From positions 1,364,001 through 1,428,000 of the forward strand of contig NZ_CP009506.1 of assembly GCF_000970085.1 (NCBI RefSeq): a DNA stretch of 64,000 nt, written 5' to 3'. A model generated the notes under the pieces. It was not told the origin of the DNA, ran no database searches, and was given only the letters and a program-made list of their open reading frames with translations. This DNA is from Methanosarcina siciliae T4/M. Its GTDB lineage: Archaea > Halobacteriota > Methanosarcinia > Methanosarcinales > Methanosarcinaceae. Made by a program: the position numbers and the translations under genes. Shown here one piece after another: positions 27,324 through 34,759 of the stretch. How positions within the stretch are numbered: position 1 is the first letter of the stretch; the number at the start of each line of letters is the position of its first letter.

Positions 27324-28250
27324 TTACTCCAGGACCTCCTCATTTTCTTCTGCCCAGGCAGGCTGGTCTATTAAAAGGAGGCGGAGAGAGGAATTTCCCG
27401 TATTTTCTACATACTGAATTTCGTTTGCAGGAACATGGACGAGCTTTCCTTCATGGAGGCTTACGGGCACATCGTCAATGTAAATCGTCCCCGAACCTTC
27501 CAGGACGTAATGGACTTCGGGGTTTGAAAGCCTGTGCGGAAGGTTCTTTTCCCCGGGTTCCATGAGCACGTATGCAATGCTGTAATCGACTCCTAGCTCC
27601 GTGTCCGTTCTTCCGGGGTGCATGAACTCACAGAGTGAAACGCCGGTCGCATTGATGGATTCGCAATCCCCGATATTTCTCGTGAAAAGGTAGTCCTCCA
27701 CATAAAAACCGTCACCCACAAGGTACGTCTCTCCGTCAAATTCAGCTCTTTTTATGAAACTGTACTTGGTGGAGGGTTCCGTTTCCCCGGGTTTCGGCCA
27801 TTCGTAGGATACCCAGCCCTCCCCGCTTTCGCCGAGTGCTGTCTCGATGAAGAGCTTTCCTATGGGCTTTCCGTTTATATCCGTCAGCCCGCTTACGTCC
27901 TCTCCTTCCCCGCTTGGGTCAGGGGGATAGACAACCCTTGTCCCGTTGGTATCCCAGATAAAAATGTAGGAATAACCCCGGAACCATTTCCCTCCTTCTT
28001 CCCTGAATTCCGGAAAAGCTTCTGTTCCTTCCTCTTCAACAAGGTCGACAGCTTCACTGACCTTCAAAGCAACCGAATCCTTCTGGGCGCTAAGCCCGAC
28101 CTGCGACTGAGGTTCCGACTCGTTTTCAACCAGAAATACTTCTTCTGTCCCTCCTTTCTGGGCTTGCTCTTCTTCCTGGGCACATCCTGAAATGCCCAAT
28201 ATTAAAAAAAGCATAAAGACAAGCTGGATACAAAATTTTGATATTTTCAT
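27324..28250 (-). CDS. Secreted lipoprotein with Cache-like sensor and cupin domain
   Basis: A 308-residue lipoprotein: signal peptide and lipobox (LILGISGCAQEEE), a linker rich in Glu/Gln, then a single-Cache-like domain at about residues 60-190 (FRGYSYIFIWDTNGTRVVYP, then GWVSYEWPKPG). A cupin barrel follows at about 210-300 (MEPGEKNLPHRLSNPEVHYV, then EGSGTIYIDDVPVSLHEGKL). The metal-binding cupin His residues are visible (LPHRL, EVHYV, KLVHVP). Fusion of a ligand-sensing Cache to a cupin on the outside of the cell is unusual. It is divergent from the RiPP-like cassette, with about 400 bp between. Confidence 0.8.
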   Translation of the reverse strand: MKISKFCIQLVFMLFLILGISGCAQEEEQAQKGGTEEVFLVENESEPQSQVGLSAQKDSVALKVSEAVDLVEEEGTEAFPEFREEGGKWFRGYSYIFIWDTNGTRVVYPPDPSGEGEDVSGLTDINGKPIGKLFIETALGESGEGWVSYEWPKPGETEPSTKYSFIKRAEFDGETYLVGDGFYVEDYLFTRNIGDCESINATGVSLCEFMHPGRTDTELGVDYSIAYVLMEPGEKNLPHRLSNPEVHYVLEGSGTIYIDDVPVSLHEGKLVHVPANEIQYVENTGNSSLRLLLIDQPAWAEENEEVLE

Positions 28251-28646
28251 ATTCCGACCTGGAAAAGCTTGTTATAGTGGTTTCAAATACTGTCCGGAAG
28301 AGCATATAATTTTGGAAACTGGGATTCTGAAAAACAATACGGAACGAAATGCTCAGGCATGGTTTATCTGTTACAAAATGAGTTGGAGAAAAACTGTCAA
28401 ATCTCTAATCAGTTTTTTACAATATATAACATATTTTTTTACAATAGTTTAACACATTTGCTATTATTTCCCCCGGGTACAATTTTAATTTTTTTATAAA
28501 TTTAAACTGTTAGGAAGTGTCTTATACAAGAAAATACATTCTATATTTACTTCATCACTTGAAATCTTTTGTTTGAAATAGTCCTGCAGGCAATTTTCCA
28601 GAAAGATCGTGAGAAGACTCAAAGCCAAATAAATTGGAGGAATAGT
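28251..28646. other. Divergent intergenic region with promoter of the peptide cassette
   Basis: About 395 bp, very AT-rich toward the right. TTTTTATAAATTTAAAC at 28491-28507 is a strong TATA-like box, about 140 bp before the peptide gene, so a long leader is expected. No other gene is supported. Confidence 0.5.
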
Positions 28647-28826
28647 ATGGAGAAACCCACATTATCTGAAAGCGCACAAAATAAAGTACCTGAATTCGTA
28701 AAACTGGTTAAAGAAGAATTGAAAAAGAAGAACATTGATGTTTCTGAAGCAGATCTTGAAAGCTCGATGCTAAATGCACAGGAAAAAGTAGGTTGCGACC
28801 AGTGCGCAAATGGTATGCGCTGGTAA
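28647..28826 (+). CDS. Candidate RiPP precursor peptide (59 aa)
   Basis: A 59-residue peptide starting MEKPTLSESAQNKVPEFVKL. The first 48 residues are charged and helical without cysteine (VKEELKKKNIDVSEADLESS), as expected for a leader. The last ten are VGCDQCANGM followed by RW and hold both cysteines, as expected for a modified core. I start at ATG 28647 because GGAGG lies 6 bp upstream. The frame is followed by a hairpin and then a radical SAM/SPASM gene with a PqqD-like domain, the usual layout of a radical-SAM RiPP locus. That it is a precursor is inferred from size, composition and context; I know no named family for it. Confidence 0.75.
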   Translation: MEKPTLSESAQNKVPEFVKLVKEELKKKNIDVSEADLESSMLNAQEKVGCDQCANGMRW

Positions 28827-28838
28827 GCCGTATTTTGT

Positions 28839-28871
28839 GGTGCATCACTCCCAGATGCACCCTTTATTTTT
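28839..28871 (+). terminator. Hairpin with T tract between precursor and radical SAM genes
   Basis: GGTGCATC (28839-28846) and GATGCACC (28854-28861) pair perfectly over 8 bp around ACTCCCA, followed by TTTATTTTTTT. It sits 12 bp after the precursor stop and 17 bp before the radical SAM start. Such a partial terminator or 3' stabiliser would give more precursor than enzyme mRNA. Confidence 0.7.
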
Positions 28872-28888
28872 TTGGTTGTTGATCGCAT

Positions 28889-30352
28889 ATGCAGTTTTGT
28901 GAACAGGATTCCCCCTATCTGGCAGGAAACCGTATCTTAAGAAACGATGGGGAATATATTGTTGCTTATGAGAGTACTGTTGAAAAAAATAAATACTTTG
29001 TTTTGCCTCTTAATATAACCCTTATTCTTCCTTTATTTGATGGCAGCAACACTCTGTCGGACATCAAAAAAAATGCTATGCAAATCTATTCCGGTCTTTA
29101 TGAAACAGTTCATCCGGAAGCCCTGGAAAACAATAGTAAAAAGTTGTCCGAACTGGTTGATCAAACAATTGCAGCGATTCTTAATTTAGAGATCCTGGCG
29201 CTTGAGGGTGAAAATAGTCCTTCTCTCAGGAATCTTGAAAAACTGGTTCCTGACATTGAAGGATATCAATTCCCCATAGTGAGATTATCCCGACCTCTGT
29301 CTGTGAGCATATCGTTTACAAACCGTTGCCATTATGACTGTATATACTGTTATGCAGAGAGGAAAAAGTGCGAGGAAAAAGAGCTCAGTCAGTGGATTAA
29401 AATTTTTGATGAACTTCAGGAAAATGAAATTTTCCTTGTAGATATCGGCGGAACCGACATCTTTGCACGCCCGGATGCACTTGAGATATTGCAGGCGATG
29501 GTAGACCGAGATTTTGTTTTTCTGCTTTCTACAAAATCCTTTATTGATGAAAATACGGCTAAGTGCCTGGCATTAATGCATATCGGTCTCGGGGATGCAC
29601 CCGAACACCTGTTCCGATACGTCCAGCTAAGTATAGATAGTGTTGATGCGTCAACTGCAGGTTATATGGTCAAAAAGAAAGACCATTACGAAAAAACAAT
29701 TCAATCGGTTAAGAATTTAATGAATGTAGGGATCCGTCCCAAAATAAAATGTGTGCTCACTCCTTTTAATTATCTTGAAATGTCTGCTATTGTTAACGAG
29801 TTTGCGAGCCTTGGAGTCAGGGATTTTCAGTTTGTTCAGTACAGTAGAAGTAAATACCGACATAATGATGATTTATTTTTATCCTTTAAGCATAAGGAAT
29901 TCATCTCTAATTTTGCAGAGTCCGCAAATAAAAATTATCCCCTTCTCAATATAAGCGTTGAAAAAAATTTGACCACTGGCGGGAACCGAAACCTTTCTCC
30001 TGAGAAATGGAAAGATCGGTCAGTATGCTCCGGGGGCCGTTCGAATATGATTATCCAGCCCAACGGAGATGTTACTTTATGCGAACAGATTCCTCACAGG
30101 GAAGAGTTCATTGTGGGCAATGTGTTTGATGAAGGAATTATGGGAGTATGGAACTCTAAAAGAATTACTGATTTTATATACCCTCCCCGTGAAAAATTCA
30201 AAAATTCCGTATGCTATGACTGTTTGGAATTCGAAGCTTGCCATCGAATCAAAGGGTACTGTTACAGAGATGTACTTTCTTCATATGGCACAATTTATGA
30301 TGCACAACCGGAATGTCCCGTTCAGATAAAATTACCTGTTAGAGAAATTTGA
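28889..30352 (+). CDS. Radical SAM/SPASM peptide maturase with PqqD-like N-terminus
   Basis: A 487-residue radical SAM enzyme. Cys147, Cys151 and Cys154 in RCHYDCIYCYAE form the CxxxCxxC site for the SAM [4Fe-4S] cluster. The C-terminal SPASM-type region, about residues 380-476, has further cysteines (SVCSGGRSNMIIQPNGDVTLC, then VCYDCLEFEACHRIKGYCY and ECPVQ) for auxiliary Fe-S clusters. Residues about 15-110 resemble PqqD/RRE winged helices that bind leader peptides (PLNITLILPLFDGSNTLSDI). The combination of leader-binding domain, radical SAM and SPASM is typical of enzymes that crosslink or otherwise modify RiPP precursors, as in sactipeptide and PQQ pathways. The 59-residue peptide just upstream is the likely substrate; the chemistry is unknown. 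Confidence 0.88.
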   Translation: MQFCEQDSPYLAGNRILRNDGEYIVAYESTVEKNKYFVLPLNITLILPLFDGSNTLSDIKKNAMQIYSGLYETVHPEALENNSKKLSELVDQTIAAILNLEILALEGENSPSLRNLEKLVPDIEGYQFPIVRLSRPLSVSISFTNRCHYDCIYCYAERKKCEEKELSQWIKIFDELQENEIFLVDIGGTDIFARPDALEILQAMVDRDFVFLLSTKSFIDENTAKCLALMHIGLGDAPEHLFRYVQLSIDSVDASTAGYMVKKKDHYEKTIQSVKNLMNVGIRPKIKCVLTPFNYLEMSAIVNEFASLGVRDFQFVQYSRSKYRHNDDLFLSFKHKEFISNFAESANKNYPLLNISVEKNLTTGGNRNLSPEKWKDRSVCSGGRSNMIIQPNGDVTLCEQIPHREEFIVGNVFDEGIMGVWNSKRITDFIYPPREKFKNSVCYDCLEFEACHRIKGYCYRDVLSSYGTIYDAQPECPVQIKLPVREI

Positions 30353-30380
30353 TAAAGTACCTTCCCGGCTTTACACAAGT

Positions 30381-30440
30381 AGTTAATTTTTGATAACAGT
30401 TTAATTTTGATAACAGTTTAATTTTGACAACAGTTAAATT
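30381..30440. repeat. Tandem repeat, 17-bp unit, about 3 copies
   Basis: ACAGTTTAATTTTGATA recurs about three times with small changes in the gap between the radical SAM gene and the next gene. It leaves only weak ribosome-binding sequence (GTGGTCC) before the ATG at 30449. Confidence 0.85.
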
Positions 30441-30448
30441 GTGGTCCT

Positions 30449-31294
30449 ATGAATGAGCATATCAATCTAATCAAAAGCGGGTCAAATGAAAGTACCGTTG
30501 GAAAAGTTCTGGACTTTTATTTTTCAATTGAAGAAATGTATGCTTGCTGGGGAGTTTACGACTCTCCTGTGGTTGAAAGTTCCGTTAAGATAAGTTCCGG
30601 TTCAATCAGTTATAACAGGTACTCCATTCCGATTTTTGGAATAAATGACGCTGAAATCTGGCAAAAAAAAGAAAAGTTACTCGATTTGATGGCTGCCCCC
30701 GAAGAGCTATACGATGTGATAAAAAACAGGCACAATGAAAATGTTCGAATAATTGCGGGCATAAATTTCGATCTGAACGCTAAAAGAATTTACTTTCACG
30801 AAGCAAACGAAGGATATGGCTATGAATTTGATTCGAATGGGAACTGGGTCCTGAAAACCTATTCCCTTGTCACTCCTGACAATTATGCCCGGGTGATTGA
30901 AGATTTAAAAAAACTGATTCCATCGCCTCGTATATTTGATGAAATAATGAAACTTATCCCTCCGGATGACTGGAATCAGATCAGTACCAGAAATGCCTCG
31001 GGACTGGTTCTTGGCTACCATATCTCCACAGGTCCCAAAATGTGCCTGAAAGCTCTGGAAAAATCTATTTTTTATCTGGTTTCGGATCTGAATCCCGGTT
31101 CCGAAGATTTTCTGATCTGGTTTGAAAAAAATAAAAATGCATATTTGCACTGGTTAGGCATTGGTTATACTGAAAAAGCAGGTTTGGAAGTAACGCTTTA
31201 TCTTCGCTGCAATGAGAAATCCTGGGATAGTCGTTACCCGCCGTTAGATCTTGTTACATATCTGAATAAGAGGGTTTTCAATCTTGACAAATGA
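30449..31294 (+). CDS. Unassigned protein in peptide cassette, possibly ABBA-fold prenyltransferase
   Basis: A 281-residue soluble protein that I cannot place in a family with confidence. Its second half shows strongly alternating strand segments: IIAGINFDLNAKRIYFHEAN, GLVLGYHIS and WLGIGYTEKAGLEVTLYLRC. Repeated pairs of a hydrophobic strand, a turn and a strand ending in YF or YL recall ABBA-type aromatic/peptide prenyltransferases such as the cyanobactin enzymes. That is a pattern impression, not a demonstrated homology. It lies downstream of the radical SAM gene and overlaps the terpene-cyclase-like gene by 11 bp, so the two are co-expressed. Alternatives are a binding protein or a cofactor-independent cyclase. 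Confidence 0.7.
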   Translation: MNEHINLIKSGSNESTVGKVLDFYFSIEEMYACWGVYDSPVVESSVKISSGSISYNRYSIPIFGINDAEIWQKKEKLLDLMAAPEELYDVIKNRHNENVRIIAGINFDLNAKRIYFHEANEGYGYEFDSNGNWVLKTYSLVTPDNYARVIEDLKKLIPSPRIFDEIMKLIPPDDWNQISTRNASGLVLGYHISTGPKMCLKALEKSIFYLVSDLNPGSEDFLIWFEKNKNAYLHWLGIGYTEKAGLEVTLYLRCNEKSWDSRYPPLDLVTYLNKRVFNLDK

Positions 31295-32456
31295 ACAGGT
31301 ATTAAATGGCCGGATTTTGAGTAACCGGACATTAAACGATAAAATTTCAGACAACCGGACATTAAACGATAAAATTTCAGGCAACAAGATCTTTGACAAC
31401 CGGATGTTAAAGGCTGTTGAACTGGCGATAAGGAAGGCAAGTAATTTTATCATTTCAAATCAGTCCGGTGAAGGTTACTGGCTGGATTTTTACATCCCGG
31501 GAATGGGAAACAGTTCTCAGTGGGTAACTGCTTACATCGCATACAACCTTTCCAGGCTTCCGAATACGGATGAATCTGTTCAAAAAGCAATAGTCTGGCT
31601 TCTTCACACAAAATCTTCTTCCGGATGGGGATACCACCAGAACTGTCTTCCTGATGCGGATTCTACAGCGAACGTGGTTCGGCTTCTGGCATATTACTTC
31701 AAAAAAGAAAATCTTCTTACTCAGGAAAATTTTGCTTTTTATCTGCACGAATTTGCTGACCTGCTTGCCTCTTACCAGGATAAAAACACAGGCGGCTTTT
31801 TAACTTATTTGCCAGGTTCAAACGGGAGATATCATACAATGCCGGACAGTGCCTGGTGTATTTCCGAACCTTCAATAACAGCAATGACAGGAAATGCTTT
31901 TCTTAACTCAGGTCCGGAACGGTTTGAGCAGGAAATCTCGAATGCCAGGGAATTTTTAATAAGCAGGCAGAATCCTGCCGGATACTGGGACTCTTACTGG
32001 TGGGACTGCAGGATCTACGGAACGAGTTTAGCCTGTAGTTTTTTAAAGCAACTCGGAGAAATTGATCCGGTGAAGAAGGCTATCTCCTGGCTAGAAAGCG
32101 TATTTGTTCCGTCAAAAGGGTGGGGAAACGGTTACGAAGCTGACCCTTATCCGTTTTACACAGCCCTTTCCTTATCTTCGCTTCTTTTATTCGAGAACAA
32201 CATCCATTCAAGAGAAGTCAAAGACTCGGTACTATGGCTGATCGGGAACCAGAAAGAAGATGGGAGCTGGTTTTCAAAACCCATACTTAGAGTTCCCGAT
32301 CCGCAGGTTCGTGAACCGTGGGCCGGTTCGAATCGTAGAAAATGTGAAGTCGTAACCGACGTTAATCTCTTATTTACAACAGCAACAGTAATGGGCGTAT
32401 TATACGATTTTCTTAATTTGTCAGGCTATTACTCCTGCTCTGCTTCTCAAGAGTAA
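31284..32456 (+). CDS. Terpene cyclase / prenyltransferase-repeat (QW motif) protein
   Basis: A 390-residue alpha/alpha-toroid protein related to squalene-hopene cyclases and class II terpene cyclases. QW-type repeats are visible: NQSGEGYWLDFY near residue 53, SRQNPAGYWDSYWWD in the middle and NQKEDGSWFSKP near the C-terminus. LPDADSTANV occupies the place of the DxDD acid motif (DxDDTA) but ends in Ser instead of Asp. The length is about 60 percent of a hopene cyclase. The TTG start at 31284 overlaps the previous gene; the first 35 residues are two exact and two partial copies of a 10-residue unit (NRTLNDKISD), so translation may instead begin near Met41. Substrate unknown; no squalene pathway gene is nearby. 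Confidence 0.82.
   Translation: MTNEQVLNGRILSNRTLNDKISDNRTLNDKISGNKIFDNRMLKAVELAIRKASNFIISNQSGEGYWLDFYIPGMGNSSQWVTAYIAYNLSRLPNTDESVQKAIVWLLHTKSSSGWGYHQNCLPDADSTANVVRLLAYYFKKENLLTQENFAFYLHEFADLLASYQDKNTGGFLTYLPGSNGRYHTMPDSAWCISEPSITAMTGNAFLNSGPERFEQEISNAREFLISRQNPAGYWDSYWWDCRIYGTSLACSFLKQLGEIDPVKKAISWLESVFVPSKGWGNGYEADPYPFYTALSLSSLLLFENNIHSREVKDSVLWLIGNQKEDGSWFSKPILRVPDPQVREPWAGSNRRKCEVVTDVNLLFTTATVMGVLYDFLNLSGYYSCSASQE
31323..31382. repeat. Two exact 30-bp direct repeats in the 5' end of the cyclase-like gene
   Basis: Each copy reads AACCGGACATTAAACGATAA then AATTTCAG plus two bases. They encode 10-residue repeats at the protein N-terminus and keep the frame. A shortened derivative follows at about 31383-31415. 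Confidence 0.9.
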
Positions 32457-32511
32457 CTGATTCTCAAGAGTAACTGCTTCTCAAGAGTAACTGATTCTCA
32501 AGAGTAACTGA
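32444..32511. repeat. Tandem repeat, 17-bp unit, 4 copies, including the stop codon
   Basis: TTCTCAAGAGTAACTGA is repeated four times with one base change in copy 2. The first copy contains the last codons and TAA of the cyclase-like gene, so the array grew out of the gene end. Confidence 0.92.
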
Positions 32512-32620
32512 TCTTTCACTTCTTTCATTTCTGTGGGTACGCTATCGAAATCAGGTTTCTTTATGGATTGGTTGCTGTTTATGGACTATGAAGTTCCGAA
32601 ACGGATGGTTTTTTCCTTTT

Positions 32621-34108
32621 TCAACATTTCTCTCCCGTTTTCTCCGCCTTTATCATACACCTCAAATAAACCTGCGCCCACACAAAAGTAATCATCGAAC
32701 CAATCACCGTACCCGTAACCAGTCCCCACCAGACCCCAGGCAGCCCCCAACCTAATTCGTATGCAAAAAGCACGGCAAAGAGAGGGGTCAGGACCAGACT
32801 TCTCAGGAGGGTGGTGATAAGGGCGCTTGTTCCTTTTCCTGCGCCCTGGAAGAGAGAAGCCGAGAGCATTCCGAAGGTAACCGCCGGGTAAAAGACCGTC
32901 ATAATTTTCAGGAGCCTTGTCAGTTCCGGAGCGATACGGGCGGCAGTTTCAGCCTGAGTGAACACGGCTGCAATCTGCGGGGCAAATACGTATACGGCGA
33001 TGCCTATCAGGGCTTCGGCAAGAAAACCGATTTCCGTTGCGTAAATGAGTGCATTCCTGGCTTTTTTAAAGTTATTTTCTCCGAAGGCGGCGCCGCTAAT
33101 AGAAACTACGGAAATTGAAACCCCTATCAAGGGAGCGACCGCAATGCTTGCAACCCTCCAGCCTGTGGCATAGACTGCAACTCCGTCGGTGTTGCTGACA
33201 TTGACAATGATGAGGTTCATGAGCAGGGCGGTCATAGCCAGGGCGACCTGTTCGACTGAAGAGGGAATTCCGACCCTGAAGATGTCGTTGGCAATTGCCA
33301 GGTTGAATTTGAATGAATGAAAATCAAAAGACACATAGGTGTCCTTTTTGATAAAGAACCAGTAAAACATCAGCAGTCCCGAGCATGCAAAAGAGACTAC
33401 CGTTGCCAGGGCTGCTCCTGCGACCCCCAGGCCAAGGACGTATATGAAAATAGGGTCGAGCACTATGTTCAGGGCAGAGCCCAGGATCATGGACTGCATG
33501 GCTCTTTTTGCGTCTCCTTCACTTCTCAGGATGGAGTTTGAAACGTTTGCAAAAAAGAAAACAAAACTGCCTGCAAAGATAACCCTGGCATAAGCAACTC
33601 CGAGGTCCGTAGTCCCTCCGGCTCCGCTGTACATAAAAAGGTCTCTTACGAAAGCAAGTCCGAAAACCGTAAGGGCAACCGTGAGGATTATCATGAGTAC
33701 AAAGGTATGCACTGCAACGTTATCCACGCCTGCCTTATCTCTTGCCCCTATCCGCCGGGAAATCGCAGCCCCTCCCCCCACACCAAGCCCGCTCGTAAGC
33801 GCCATCTGGATAACGAAAAAAGGAAAAGAGAACCCTATGGCAGCCAGGGCATCCGCCCCTAACCCCGCAACCCAGAAAGTATCGGTCAGGCTGTAGATAG
33901 TCTGTACGGACATTGCAACTATAATCGGAATTGAGAGTTTGACAACAGCTTTTTTGGGTTCCCCGAGAAGTACGTCCACTCCCTCTGTAACTTTTTGAGG
34001 GGTGATGATTCCTGCTTTTTCCTTTTCATCCCGGCTTTCTTCTAACTTTTCCTCTTTTGCCTTTTTTTCTTCGGTGCTCCCTTTTTCTTCTGCCGTTTCC
34101 ATACTCAT
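32621..34108 (-). CDS. MATE family multidrug/metabolite exporter, copy 4
   Basis: A 495-residue MATE protein with an unusually long charged N-terminus (EEKGSTEEKKAKEEKLEESR) before AVVKLSIPIIVAMSVQTIYS. Core blocks VDVLLGEPKKA, SRRIGARDKAGVDNVAVHT and RSEGDAKRAMQSMILG match the other three copies in this window. It lies convergent with and 165 bp from the peptide/cyclase cassette, so it could export the product, though the presence of three other paralogs weakens that argument. Confidence 0.93.
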   Translation of the reverse strand: MSMETAEEKGSTEEKKAKEEKLEESRDEKEKAGIITPQKVTEGVDVLLGEPKKAVVKLSIPIIVAMSVQTIYSLTDTFWVAGLGADALAAIGFSFPFFVIQMALTSGLGVGGGAAISRRIGARDKAGVDNVAVHTFVLMIILTVALTVFGLAFVRDLFMYSGAGGTTDLGVAYARVIFAGSFVFFFANVSNSILRSEGDAKRAMQSMILGSALNIVLDPIFIYVLGLGVAGAALATVVSFACSGLLMFYWFFIKKDTYVSFDFHSFKFNLAIANDIFRVGIPSSVEQVALAMTALLMNLIIVNVSNTDGVAVYATGWRVASIAVAPLIGVSISVVSISGAAFGENNFKKARNALIYATEIGFLAEALIGIAVYVFAPQIAAVFTQAETAARIAPELTRLLKIMTVFYPAVTFGMLSASLFQGAGKGTSALITTLLRSLVLTPLFAVLFAYELGWGLPGVWWGLVTGTVIGSMITFVWAQVYLRCMIKAEKTGEKC

Positions 34109-34759
34109 TTTTCCCGCCGTTTTTGGACTTGCATGTTTTTTATTCTGTCATATGTTTTTATCCTGTTCTTCTTTGAACTCTCTGGTTACGTGTTTCATCT
34201 TATTCTTCTTTGAACTCTCTGGTTACGTGTTTCATCTTATTCTTCTTTGATCTTTCTGCTTGCATGTTGTATTCTAATCTTCTTTGATTTCTCTGCCTTT
34301 TACATTTTATTATTTGAAACGAAATGCTTTTTATTTTCCTTTTAATATGGATTGATTAAAAGGAAACCTGAAAAATACACTTTGTCGAGTGGAAAACTCA
34401 AATCCGCTTAACCCTCCTGGTGCTGATCAAACTCGATTTATCTATAAAAGGGGCAGGGTTTTTATATCCGAATCTATCTCTGAAAACACAATTCTCAGCA
34501 TCTTCTTATTACAATACAATTTGCTTTAAGGTTGATCGAATAAAATACAGCCTATCAGAGGAAGGAGGCAAATTTTAAATGAAGACGGGAAATTCTCGAG
34601 TTAAAAATCCTGCAAATTCGATTACTTTTCACTCTTTTTGGGCCAGAATAAAACCATAATTTATTGCCATAGGCTTTCGATGCCGGGACTTTCCCTCCGG
34701 GGGACTTTCCACCCGGATCAGATTCTTGCGAAATTCATGGATTAAATAGGTGATATGTT
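34109..34759. other. Intergenic region with 37-bp repeats and kup leader
   Basis: From about 34166 to 34260 a 37-bp unit (beginning CTTCTTTGAACTCTCTGGTT) occurs twice fully and once partly. Near 34683-34716 the leader of kup has two copies of GGGACTTTCC (34685-34694, 34701-34710) inside an inverted repeat CCGGG/CCCGG. It may fold into a regulatory structure. No gene is supported. Confidence 0.55.
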
